From NCBI RefSeq assembly GCF_017309585.1, contig NZ_CP071321.1:1550001-1614000 (forward strand): 64,000 nucleotides of DNA, given 5' to 3'. The translations under genes and the position numbers were made by a program. The notes beneath the pieces were generated by a model. That model was not told where the DNA came from, searched no databases, and saw only the letters and a program-made list of their open reading frames with translations. Shown piece by piece: positions 25,801-32,270 of this stretch. This DNA comes from Nitrogeniibacter aestuarii. GTDB taxonomy: Bacteria > Pseudomonadota > Gammaproteobacteria > Burkholderiales > Rhodocyclaceae. Positions within the stretch are counted from its first letter, which is position 1, and the number at the start of each line of letters is the position of its first letter.

Positions 25801-27199
25801 GCACGGCCCCGGCGAGCTGCTTGTCCGTGCCGGCGGTGATGTCAATCTGGGCACGGGAGAGGGCATTCGCTCGGTGGGTAATTCGGTGCATTCCGTGCTG
25901 CCCGATGGCGGTGCCAATGTGCGCGTGATCGCAGGGCGTCCGGCCACCATCGATGCCGGTGCCTTCGCGTTACGGTATCTGACGCCGGGTTCGGAGGCCC
26001 GCGCTGAACTTGTCGCCTGGCTCAATGCCAGTGGCCATTCGGTGGCCGATACCGATGCTGCGGTGGCCGCGTTCGCCACGCTGGACGAATCCGCTCAGAT
26101 CGAATTTGCCTCGCATTGGCTCCGTCAGGCATTCATCAGCACCTATCTGAACGGTGCGGGTGATCGCGATTACACGCGTCAGTGGTCCGATTACGCCACC
26201 CGCCGGGGCTTGCCGGCCGATGCCGCGTCGGCCGGCGATCGCGATCTGGACCGCTTCCGCTACCAGGTTCTTTGGCAGGAGCTGATCGCGGCTGGCAGTG
26301 CAGCCGAAGTGGTCAAAGCCGATGCTGAAGCGAATCCGGGCAAATACTCGGCGGCGGAACTGAGTTCGGAGACGCTCTACGCGCGAGGTTTCGAGGCGCT
26401 GGATCTGGCAGGGCTGTCGAAGCCCTTCGGGATCAACGGCGACGCCCGTCTCGTGTTCAGTCAGGTCAAGACGGAAGATGGCGGCAATCTGGACATTCTC
26501 GTGCCGGGGGGCAGCCTTGACGTGGGGCTGGTGAATCAGCCGGCGGGCTTTTCCAAGTCGGCTTCCGAGCTGGGCATCGTGGCCACCCGGGGCGACGTGA
26601 ACATCCTGGTCGACGACAGCATTGCGGTGAATCAGTCCCGGGTGTTCGCGCTCGACGGTGGCGACATCCTGATGTGGGCCTCGACCGGTGATGTGGGTGC
26701 CGGCAGTGGCGAGCGCACGGCGCTGTCGGCGCCGCCGCCCGTGCTGACCATCGACCGCTTCACCGGGGCGGTCAAACTGGAATATCAGGGGGCGACCTCG
26801 GGTTCGGGGATTGCCACCATCTTCACCGATGCGTCGATTACCTCCGGCGGCAACGTGCGGTTGTATGCCCCGGCGGGCATCATCGACGCGGGGGAGGCGG
26901 GCATCCAGTCCAGCGGCAATCTCGAACTGGGTGCGATTGCCGTGCAGGGCGCCGATCTCATCGTCTCGGCGGGTTCCAGCAACGTGGCAGCAGCGCCGTC
27001 TGTGCCGCAAGTCGCTTCGGTGAGCAATCCGGCCAATGATGCGGCCGCTGCAGCCAACGACCTGATCGAGTCGGAACCGACTGCCGCCGGCCAGGGGGGA
27101 CTGTCCTCGTTGCTGACCGTCGAGGTGCTGGCGGTGGGGCCCGATTGCGAGGGTTCTGACCGCAACGCCGATGAGTGTCGTCAAAACGAAGGCGGGTAA
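16832..27199 (+). CDS. giant TpsA exoprotein, filamentous haemagglutinin family (DUF3739-like C-terminal region)
   Basis: 3455 residues from ATG 16832. Residues 1-20 (MNQNRFRLVFNERVGAWQAV) form an extended signal peptide region; cleavage is near AAFAEP. The TPS secretion domain covers about 50-330 with NWSSFNVGRDATVRFNQP and LINRNGILFGRSA. An EF-hand-like loop DSDGDGKVTIDE lies at about 284-295. The central part is a long beta-helix of Gly/Ser/Asp-rich repeats. Residues about 2950-3330 look like the DUF3739 region of large filamentous haemagglutinins. I see only two cysteines in the whole protein, both in the last 20 residues (DCEGSDRNADECRQ), reminiscent of the HMW1 C-terminal hook that keeps a TpsA tethered to its transporter. 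Likely a surface-anchored adhesin or matrix fibre. Confidence 0.93.
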   Translation: MNQNRFRLVFNERVGAWQAVPETARARGKRASSGVAAALATVLLGTSVAAFAEPAANALPVPRLDFVSRGSVSAPVTSGAVMRIDQHSDKAVVNWSSFNVGRDATVRFNQPSSSAAILNRIWDSRASEIYGHLEANGQVYLINRNGILFGRSATVNVASLVASALNISDDLFEAGFLNNPQAGNNPAFFLDSANYDGSTVADAQQVFQAAKVVVGEGVTINSVDGGRVMLLAPTVEVAGKVQTPGGQAVIAAGAKVYLAASENENLRGILVEVDPLNPNFSTGDSDGDGKVTIDEAAEVVARRGNVSIAAYAIQVDGKIAASTGATGAGSVFLQGRDSVKAQTDPNAAAYNYAYSNRAGEVTIGSTGRVEVGIENAGTDTLLDSVDAPASRVSVTGSKILLEDGARISARSGTVSMIATTRFDFENGIQRLSFGDTGLNQRPIDVKDVDPGFVLVPGETGSDARIVISRGASIDVSGMRGGEDVGATVSAARNQIDVKFLRAELKDAPLQRNGILYRKDGSFDLGKARDGVLRIADLSGYAALVKRSIQERSTDGGTVRLLSQGDVVVDTGAKINVSGGWTRFLSADIVTTVLSANGLLFDIEAADPDLIYTSIATKRTTIPTYDEGADGGTFEVVTRNAVLDGDVDATARVGLYQRQRGAAAPKRGSLIVGGAIGNGDLATDGVEFAAGEALGAAFHADPLNAGLGARAGTLSLDPARLVASGFQNIEIYSNSGISIPAAATWSLPALTSLTLTAVDDIAINRSIRGAGLELAASSTAGGVSVGDGVAIDTSGLWVNDSLALLTGRSPYAGLMALDGGEVTLSASTALVLGTGSVIDVSGGGAVDSSGRFTAGDAGAINLAHTGGRALDGGVTLGGNLMGYAFQYGTETGGGGALSLTADDIVVNGTANSSESLVLDDGLFTQGGFSSYALTATWGAVEVGADSRINLARSVRSLGRAHATAGSASEARAGSTMARVNAFVDDPAQLVLSANSLPEDVPSPEPEDRLRVGRVLLNDGSAIRATSGSEVTFSAGRQVMVGASIQAAGGDVSFRIADTVDSNGSDVGYFDDQGIFLSGAASVDVSGYSRVFSNVLGQRSGSVFDAGTINFTANKGYVIAQSGSQLKADGVLDRVNLRNGASLTVASAGGVINVSTREGGLIASDMRARGGDATARDGRFHLRLNRDNNDAVALRTGGIAYPTGERVIRVVDSLPTLGAWQVGEAVPGELIATAYVTPASLSAAGFDNVTLNSDNVVRLETESALSATQSLRIESPVVAVSDGVEGRIEAPHVAFVYDDKDDQVARSVGDGAGVLTVSGNTMDVAGQVGFDNLDALYVALTEDLRLSGVQPNGERIYTGSLTAAGDAHVTARQVYASTNTSFDVDLVTPGASLTIDGTGHVPDTPLSAGARLTLSADFIDQGGVVRAPFGELTLSAAETLTLRDGSITSTSGEGASILFGLLEGSDWVLPYADGSSDVLATAPGKVVKLEASAVDIQTGAVVDLSGGGELLTYEFTPGSGGSTDVLARPGTYAILPGYDGSYAPIDAAHEAGFDLPAGTTITLGAGSGVPAGTYVLLPGHYALLPGAYTVTRLSGQDMLVSETTRMPLGGSVIAGTLSEAAAGKGDDRTSRWLVESGALTRERSAFVETNADTFFAERADAAGRVRPRGTQDAGQLVASAARALTLDGDIRFDVEDQTDRGGLLDIDANRIAIGAPVADALVISVDQLNASGADSIVIGGRRDIDREGNTTLQVGASEVSLDSPQTLRAGEVVLAATDTVRIEDGSSIEADPGVAIGDAGMTTSGDGALVRVANGGVSVARTGTNSLAGVASVGNARLTGEHVQIDATLSTSISGQAHIDSRAFALGADRITLGDANPAQGVGLDHDALRSLTSADDIVLRSYTSIDFAQSVDLGSDVSPLSALTFDSARVGWTGPVGGVARIVARSVTFTNTTGTTLSDAGARELTGNGGVLKVSAVGSEAGAGVVTVGEGGSSIRGFDATEGLQLSAERGMVFAGSGQLSSAGNVLITAPTMVAEGGADSGIEADGVLRVDASNLTDGAAELGAAPGRLRLAGASVFHGGSVELPSGRLTLEANSGDVVLVDGAHLSVASLVRNFDGSQVAFDAGTVELIASGNVRVDSGATVDVSGQVDADAGTLVVTAIQGAATLDGQLLAGTGSADARGGVFKADLGQLSSLDALAAATHEFTEGRHIRLREGDLVLGAATRLQAASVSLGADRGDVTVDGVIDARGADGGEVQLAARRAGAQGGQVALNGQILANATGADGSGGRVELAVSADTAAGETDTRIALDAGAVVMTAGRNAQGNAMDEGTLILSAPVVARASDSTINVENRGASLSGMSAVEARAMIVQRTTGDLSVDALWQTRVSGSLQSLHNQYAQAIATRVAGSSGVAVNVTPGIDAQATGDITLASNLDFNAGNGSTWRFGNADELGGLLSLRAAGDVNVAQSISDGFASASSSTVTTRADGWDYRIVAGADLSAADALAVAGDGDLSLSGAALIRSGTGDIDIAAGGNVLLPESRNAIYSAGRLVTDVPAFAKVTGGRGGSGLSPVFTTDGGSVNVHADGDVLAVAGPLSPSQWLWRQGAVVRTRVTESPAYWVEFANVAQVIGALGGGDVSVTAGGNLVDLAVAVPQTGVATTSEGVKTWGGGTLNVMAGGDLVRGDYLLGAGDGTIRVDGRVRNEHEGTSADGVFALRTMLYVGDAQLTLNALGNVSVQSVMDPALLPLVAANGSRRLRFSSMSADSAVDIRSAAGGVTLGNPAQEFVGNGLAIAASSVALNDAQDLGAEWIGFQLLPASVSVISMLESVVLDSGSAPTYMMPAPSGQLALMAGTSVEVAEGQAFGLRMYDMDASLIGSLSNALETDDFSQVFVASEGAVRTTSNRLTRALHAGDDDPARIVAVNGDISGSFVISKAAEVVAGGDVRNLRLITAHDDHLDTTRVEAGGDIVVTEQREAATNARLLSDAGIIVHGPGELLVRAGGDVNLGTGEGIRSVGNSVHSVLPDGGANVRVIAGRPATIDAGAFALRYLTPGSEARAELVAWLNASGHSVADTDAAVAAFATLDESAQIEFASHWLRQAFISTYLNGAGDRDYTRQWSDYATRRGLPADAASAGDRDLDRFRYQVLWQELIAAGSAAEVVKADAEANPGKYSAAELSSETLYARGFEALDLAGLSKPFGINGDARLVFSQVKTEDGGNLDILVPGGSLDVGLVNQPAGFSKSASELGIVATRGDVNILVDDSIAVNQSRVFALDGGDILMWASTGDVGAGSGERTALSAPPPVLTIDRFTGAVKLEYQGATSGSGIATIFTDASITSGGNVRLYAPAGIIDAGEAGIQSSGNLELGAIAVQGADLIVSAGSSNVAAAPSVPQVASVSNPANDAAAAANDLIESEPTAAGQGGLSSLLTVEVLAVGPDCEGSDRNADECRQNEGG

Positions 27200-27240
27200 G
27201 CGTTTTCATGTCCCCTGCACCGGGCACTGCCCGACCGATC

Positions 27241-27269
27241 GAACCCCGCCTGTGGCGGGGTTCTTTTTT
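27241..27269 (+). terminator. intrinsic terminator after tpsA
   Basis: GAACCCCGCC-TGT-GGCGGGGTTC followed by six T. It lies 42 nt after the tpsA stop and probably ends the tpsBA transcript. Confidence 0.9.
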
Positions 27270-27281
27270 GTGACTTTCAGG

Positions 27282-27297
27282 TAGTCCGAACTGACTA
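27282..27297. promoter_or_regulatory. dyad TAGTCC-GAAC-TGACTA
   Basis: One-mismatch version of the TAGTCC-N4-GGACTA dyad, directly after the tpsA terminator and 79 nt before the ExbB-like gene. It would place the TonB-type operon under the same regulator as the ankyrin and PEP-CTERM genes. Confidence 0.45.
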
Positions 27298-27375
27298 TCA
27301 GTCACGCGTCATGGCGTCGGGCTGACTTAACACGACATCGACAACATGTCGGGCTCAGTCTGATGACCCCGAGCC

Positions 27376-29061
27376 ATGAAAAAACTTCTTGTTCTCCTGC
27401 TTGCCATTGCCTTGCCCGCCACCGCGTTTGCCTGGTGGAACGAGTCGTGGACCGCCCGTCGCGCCATCGTCGTCGATACCTCTGCTGAAACCGGCGTGGC
27501 ACCCTCGGGCGCCGTGTCCAGGCTGACGATTCCGGTGCGCCTGCACAGCGGGAATTTCGATTTTCTCGGGGCGAAGCTCGACGGCGCCGACCTGCGGGTC
27601 ATGGCGGCGGATGATCTGACGCCGCTGAGTTTCCATGTCGAGCGCTTCGATTCGACCGAAGAGCTTGCGCTGATCTGGGTGCAGCTGCCCCAGGTGGCGC
27701 CACTGATGGCCGATCAGCGGGTCTATCTGTATTTCGGCAATGTGAGCGCCGATGCCGCGGGTGATGCCGCTGCCAGTTTCGACCCGGGCACGGCGGCTGT
27801 CTTTCATTTCGGCGAACTCGATGGTGCCATCAAGGATGCCACGGGCAACGGCAACGTGGTCGCAGCACCGATCGCCATCGAACCGGCCGGCCTGCTGGGG
27901 CCGAGCGCCCGTTTCGACGGCACGCAGACCCTGGAGATCGCCGCCTCGGCCAGTCTGGCCATGGACGATGCCCGGGGCAGCACGATTTCGTTCTGGGTGC
28001 GGCCAGATGCCGGTGTGACCGACGGCACGCTCTACCACCAGGGCGATGTGCGGTTGGACATCGACAATGGCGTGCTCACCCTGCGCACGCCCGAGGCTGA
28101 ACTGGTGGGTGGCAGCATCACCCCTGACGTCTGGCAGCATGTGGTCGTGACCGCGCGCAGTGGCGAGGTGAAGTTCTATCTCGATGGCCAGCAGTCGGCC
28201 GCCGGCGCCGCTGCGCTGCCTTTGCAACAGGCACCGGTGATCGTGGGTGAGGGATTTTCCGGCCTCGTCGATGAACTGCAGATCGCGTCCACCGTGCGCA
28301 GTGCCGACTGGGTGAAACTCACCGCCGCGGCGGAAGGGCCCGACGGCCAGTTCGTGAAGGTGACTGAGGACAACGGCGAAGTGGCCGAGGAGGGCGGGCA
28401 CAACTACTTCGGCATTCTGGTCGAGAACCTCACCACCGATGCCTGGGTGGTCATCATCATTCTGGGCGTGATGTTCGCGCTCGCGGCGGTGGTGATGGTG
28501 CTCAAGTCGATGCTGGTGAGCCGTATCGACAGCCACAATCGTGCCTTCCTCAAGCGTTTTCGCGATGCCGGGACGGATTTCCTCAGCATCGACGCACAGC
28601 GCAGGCACGACAATTCTTCGCTGTTCCGGCTTTATACGGCGGGCGTGCGCGAGTTGCAGAAACGCCTCGACGCCGGGCAGCAGGATATATCCAGTGCGTC
28701 GATCGACGCCATCAAGGCCGCAGTGGATGCGGATCTGGTGCGCGAGTCGCACAAGCTCAATTCCAAGATGGTGGTGTTGACCATCGCCATCTCCGGCGGC
28801 CCGTTCCTGGGGCTGCTCGGTACCGTGGTGGGCGTGATGATCACCTTCGCCGCCATCGCGGCCGCGGGCGATGTGAACGTCAACGCCATTGCGCCGGGTA
28901 TTGCTGCCGCGCTGCTGGCGACGGTGGCGGGGCTGGCGGTCGCAATTCCGGCGCTGTTTGGCTACAACTACCTCGCGTCGCGCATCAAGAACATTTCGGC
29001 GGACATGCAGATCTTTGTCGATGAGCTGATCACGCGCATCGCAGAAATGTACGCAAGGTGA
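27376..29061 (+). CDS. ExbB/MotA/TolQ-family proton channel fused to DUF2341 and LamG-like domains
   Basis: 561 residues. Signal peptide 1-19 (ending ATAFA), then a DUF2341 domain (WWNESWTARRAIVVDTSAET, about 20-120), a LamG/concanavalin-type beta-sandwich (about 135-320, with ISFWVRPDAG and GLVDELQIAS), a transmembrane helix at about 355-375 and a C-terminal MotA/TolQ/ExbB domain (about 385-560) with GGPFLGLLGTVVGVMITF and a second helix pair. The large periplasmic front is absent from ordinary ExbB. It should form the proton channel with the two ExbD proteins and TonB downstream. The lectin-like domains may sense or bind a cell-wall or surface glycan; that is inference. Confidence 0.88.
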   Translation: MKKLLVLLLAIALPATAFAWWNESWTARRAIVVDTSAETGVAPSGAVSRLTIPVRLHSGNFDFLGAKLDGADLRVMAADDLTPLSFHVERFDSTEELALIWVQLPQVAPLMADQRVYLYFGNVSADAAGDAAASFDPGTAAVFHFGELDGAIKDATGNGNVVAAPIAIEPAGLLGPSARFDGTQTLEIAASASLAMDDARGSTISFWVRPDAGVTDGTLYHQGDVRLDIDNGVLTLRTPEAELVGGSITPDVWQHVVVTARSGEVKFYLDGQQSAAGAAALPLQQAPVIVGEGFSGLVDELQIASTVRSADWVKLTAAAEGPDGQFVKVTEDNGEVAEEGGHNYFGILVENLTTDAWVVIIILGVMFALAAVVMVLKSMLVSRIDSHNRAFLKRFRDAGTDFLSIDAQRRHDNSSLFRLYTAGVRELQKRLDAGQQDISSASIDAIKAAVDADLVRESHKLNSKMVVLTIAISGGPFLGLLGTVVGVMITFAAIAAAGDVNVNAIAPGIAAALLATVAGLAVAIPALFGYNYLASRIKNISADMQIFVDELITRIAEMYAR

Positions 29062-29067
29062 GCGGTC

Positions 29068-29478
29068 ATGGCCGGTGACGTTCGCGAAGACAACCAGCCG
29101 TACGACGACATCAATGTCACGCCCATGCTGGATCTGGCCTATGTGCTGCTCGTGGTCTTCATCATCCTGACCACCGCATCGGTGCAAGGCATCAAGGTCG
29201 ATTCGCCTGAAACCTCGGTGGCCGAGAACCTCGCCAAGCCGCAGACCCGCGCCATCACCATCACCCAGCAGGGGGACGTGTTTCTCGATGCCTACCCGGT
29301 GGACATGGCGCAGCTCGAAACCCGTCTGGCCCAGTTCAAGGCCATGAATCCGGCCTTGCCGGTGGTGCTCAAAGGCGACGCCGCGGCCCAGTACGACAAG
29401 GTGATGCAGGCCCTGGAGATCTGCAAGAAGCTCGGCATCACCGAAGTGGGCCTGGTCACCAAGCGTGCGCAGCCATAG
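29068..29478 (+). CDS. ExbD/TolR-family protein (first copy)
   Basis: 136 residues; short cytoplasmic start, one transmembrane helix in MLDLAYVLLVVFIILTTASV with the proton-carrying Asp (MLDLAYV), and a periplasmic ExbD domain ending in GITEVGLVTK. It begins 6 nt after the ExbB-like gene. Pairs with the channel to harvest proton-motive force. Confidence 0.93.
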   Translation: MAGDVREDNQPYDDINVTPMLDLAYVLLVVFIILTTASVQGIKVDSPETSVAENLAKPQTRAITITQQGDVFLDAYPVDMAQLETRLAQFKAMNPALPVVLKGDAAAQYDKVMQALEICKKLGITEVGLVTKRAQP

Positions 29479-29486
29479 GGACGACC

Positions 29487-29891
29487 ATGCAGGTACACGA
29501 CGACGCTAAACCCTACGACTCGATCAACGTGACGCCCATGCTGGACCTGGCGTATGTGCTGCTCGTGGTGTTCATCATCATGACCACCGCCTCGGTCCAG
29601 GGGCTGACCATGAATCTGCCCAAGCCGAGCAACAAACCGAGTGAGGAGAAGCACGAGACCAAGATCGTGCAGATCTCGCCCGAGGGGCGGTTCATGATCA
29701 ATGGCATCGGGGTGACCCTGCCCGAGCTCGAGTCTCAGTTGCTCGCGGCCAAGGCGCGCGACCCGAAGCTCTCGGTCATGGTCAAGGGGGATCCGGCCAC
29801 CCAGTACGCCCGCGTCATCGAGGTGGTGGATCTGGTCAATCGCCTGCAGATCAGTGGTCTCGGGCTCATCACGGCGCGAATCGGCACATGA
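29487..29891 (+). CDS. ExbD/TolR-family protein (second copy)
   Basis: 134 residues, clearly a paralogue of the preceding protein (INVTPMLDLAYVLLVVFII shared almost exactly) with the same Asp in the helix. The periplasmic domain has diverged (FMINGIGVTLPELESQLLAA). A pair of ExbD genes suggests a heteromeric ExbD dimer. Its end overlaps tonB by 4 nt. Confidence 0.93.
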   Translation: MQVHDDAKPYDSINVTPMLDLAYVLLVVFIIMTTASVQGLTMNLPKPSNKPSEEKHETKIVQISPEGRFMINGIGVTLPELESQLLAAKARDPKLSVMVKGDPATQYARVIEVVDLVNRLQISGLGLITARIGT

Positions 29892-30580
29892 GCGGCTTGG
29901 CTGAAGACGACATCGTCGAGGCTTCGTGGAAGCGCTATGCCCGGGTCGGGGTGCTGGCCGTGCTCGGCCTGGGGCTGGCGGCCGGTCTGGTTTATCTCGT
30001 CCAGGGCCTGGGCAGCGATGCCAAACGACCTGCGCGCCAGGTGACCAGGATCACCATCATTCCCGATACGCCGCCGCCACCGCCCCCACCACCGCCCAAG
30101 GAGCAGCCCAAGCCGGAACCGCCAAAGGCCGAAACCAAGCCGATGAAGGTGGATCAGCCCAAGCCGGTCGACGCCCCCAGACCCGAACCAGACCCGCAAC
30201 TGAAGATGGAAGGTGAGGCGGGCGACGGTCCCAGCCCCTTTGCGTCGGGTGAAGTCACCCAGGAGTACTCGGGTGGCGATATCGGCAGCGGCAACGGGTT
30301 GCAGTTCCGCTTCTACACCAACCTGATCCAGCGCCACATCCAGGGCAGCCTGCAGCAGGACCAGATACTCAAGGGTGTTGATTTTCGCGCGGTGGTTCGC
30401 GTCTGGCTGGACGCATCCGGCCGGTTGGTGCGTTCGGAGCTGGTGGGCAGCACGGGGGATGCGGAAACGGACCGCGCCTTGCGCACCGCCATGGCCGGGT
30501 TGCCGAACATGGGCGAGCCACCGCCGCAGAACATGCCTCAACCCGTCAAGTTGCGCATCACCAACCGGGTGACGGGCTGA
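29888..30580 (+). CDS. tonB: TonB-family energy transducer
   Basis: 230 residues: cytoplasmic start, one transmembrane helix (about 22-42), a proline-rich periplasmic spacer (nine consecutive Pro, then KEQPKPEPPKAE) and a C-terminal TonB/TolA-type domain (about 145-228, with VVRVWLDASGRLVRSELVGS). It would carry energy from the ExbBDD complex to an outer-membrane partner. No classical TonB-dependent receptor is encoded here, so the partner may be the porin, the TpsB, or a receptor elsewhere. Confidence 0.9.
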   Translation: MSGLAEDDIVEASWKRYARVGVLAVLGLGLAAGLVYLVQGLGSDAKRPARQVTRITIIPDTPPPPPPPPPKEQPKPEPPKAETKPMKVDQPKPVDAPRPEPDPQLKMEGEAGDGPSPFASGEVTQEYSGGDIGSGNGLQFRFYTNLIQRHIQGSLQQDQILKGVDFRAVVRVWLDASGRLVRSELVGSTGDAETDRALRTAMAGLPNMGEPPPQNMPQPVKLRITNRVTG

Positions 30581-30617
30581 GCCAAAGACAGAATCAGAAA
30601 GACATCAAAGGTCAGAT

Positions 30618-32261
30618 ATGAAACGACTTGCCCCACTCGCGATGAGTGTCGCCCTGGCGCTTCTCGCCATGCCGGCCTCTGCGGTCGATGAACGCCATGA
30701 GCTGGAGATGCTCCGCGAAACCACGCTCAATCTCATCGATACCCTGGTCGAGGCCGGCGTGTTGAGCCGCGAACAGGCCGACGGCATGCTGGCCAAGGCC
30801 CGGCGCAAAGCGGCGCAGACCATTGCCGAGAAGCCGCTGGACGAATCGACGATCCGCGTCACATACGTGCCCGAGTCAGTCCGCCAGGAGATCCGCGAGC
30901 AGATCAAGAAAGAGGTGGTGAGCCAGGCGCAGGCCGAAGGCTGGGCCCAACCCGATGCGGTGCCCGGATGGATCAAGCGCATCAAGGTGGAGGGCGACAT
31001 CCGTCTGCGCTACCAGACCGACAACATGGCCGAGGCCAATACGCCGGCCGCCGACTATGTGCTGGCGGCGCAGAACGGCGCGACCCGGGCGGCCAGCTTC
31101 GCGACGGTGGACGGCAACGGCGTGCCGGCAGCGAACACGCTTGAGGATATCGGGCGCTGGCGCGTGCGTGCCCGCCTGGGCGTGCTCGCCGATGTCACCG
31201 ATCATGTGAGCGCCGGGCTACGGCTGAGCACGGGCAATACGCGTGACCGGGTGTCCACCAATCAGACGCTCGGGCAGAACCTCAATAAATACGATTTTCT
31301 GGTCGAACGGGCCTACGTGAAGCTCCAGCCGGTCAGCTCGATCAGCCTCACGGGCGGGCGCATTCCCAACCCGTGGTATTCGACCGACCTGATGTGGGAC
31401 ACCGACCTGAACTTCGAGGGCGTGGCCGCAAGCTGGCAATACAAGGAGCGCGGCGCCCGCTTCCGTCCGTTTGCCACCGTGGGTTACTTTCCGATTCGCG
31501 CAGACGATCCACCTTCGGCGCCCGAGGGGCGCAGCCTCATCGGCGCCCAGGTCGGTGCGGGATGGGACGTGGCGCCCTGGCAGCAGTTGCGCTTTGGTCT
31601 CGCGCTCTACGACTTCAGGCAGTTCGAAGGCAAGCGCGAACCCAATACGGCATTGGGGATTTCCGGGGCCAATCAGATTGTCCTGACGTCGGACTATGGC
31701 AGCACCCAGTACGAGAGTGGCCTCCGGCAGAAGGGCAACACGCTCTTTGAAACGAATGCCAGCAACGACATCTCCCAGCCGATCTACTTCGGACTGGCAT
31801 CGAAGTTCCGCCCGCTGAACCTGACCGGGGCCTGGGTGCTGGACTACTGGCATCCCGCGCAGGTGGTGTTGTCGGCCGACTATGTCTACAACACGGCCTT
31901 CGACAAGCGCGAGATCGAGCGTCGTACCGGGCTCGACGTCAGCGACGCCAGTGCCAACGCCTGGCGTCTGGGCATCAGTGTGGGACAGGCGAAGATCGAG
32001 GACCGGGGTGACTGGAAGGCGTCTATCGTGTACAAGCGCGTGGGTAGCGATGCACTGCTCGATGCCTTCACGGATTCCGACTTCGGTGGCGGTGGCACCA
32101 ACCTCAGGGGTTTCGTGCTCGGGTTCGGTTACGGCCTGGATCACAACACCGCCCTGGGCCTGAAGTACGCTTCCGCGGATACGATCACATCGCCGACACT
32201 GCGTTCGGGCGACTCGTTCGGGCAGGATACGTTGCAGCTCGACCTCGCGGTCAAATTCTGA
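30618..32261 (+). CDS. putative outer-membrane porin (Porin_5-like)
   Basis: 547 residues: signal peptide (MPASAV site), an N-terminal helical/coiled region (about 25-110, RHELEMLRETTLNLIDTLVE), then a beta-barrel from GWIKRIKVEGDIRLRYQ to a C-terminal Phe (LQLDLAVKF). The amphipathic strands and GRWRVRARLGVLADVTD are typical of the putative-porin family that often accompanies ExbB-ExbD-TonB clusters. Starts 38 nt after tonB, same strand, so likely cotranscribed. Confidence 0.85.
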   Translation: MKRLAPLAMSVALALLAMPASAVDERHELEMLRETTLNLIDTLVEAGVLSREQADGMLAKARRKAAQTIAEKPLDESTIRVTYVPESVRQEIREQIKKEVVSQAQAEGWAQPDAVPGWIKRIKVEGDIRLRYQTDNMAEANTPAADYVLAAQNGATRAASFATVDGNGVPAANTLEDIGRWRVRARLGVLADVTDHVSAGLRLSTGNTRDRVSTNQTLGQNLNKYDFLVERAYVKLQPVSSISLTGGRIPNPWYSTDLMWDTDLNFEGVAASWQYKERGARFRPFATVGYFPIRADDPPSAPEGRSLIGAQVGAGWDVAPWQQLRFGLALYDFRQFEGKREPNTALGISGANQIVLTSDYGSTQYESGLRQKGNTLFETNASNDISQPIYFGLASKFRPLNLTGAWVLDYWHPAQVVLSADYVYNTAFDKREIERRTGLDVSDASANAWRLGISVGQAKIEDRGDWKASIVYKRVGSDALLDAFTDSDFGGGGTNLRGFVLGFGYGLDHNTALGLKYASADTITSPTLRSGDSFGQDTLQLDLAVKF

Positions 32262-32270
32262 GGAGGCGGC

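Noticed and set aside
22664..25891. Long minus-strand frames antisense to tpsA
   Set aside because: The plus-strand frame is a continuous TpsA; the antisense frames are low-complexity, His/Arg-rich and have no motifs.
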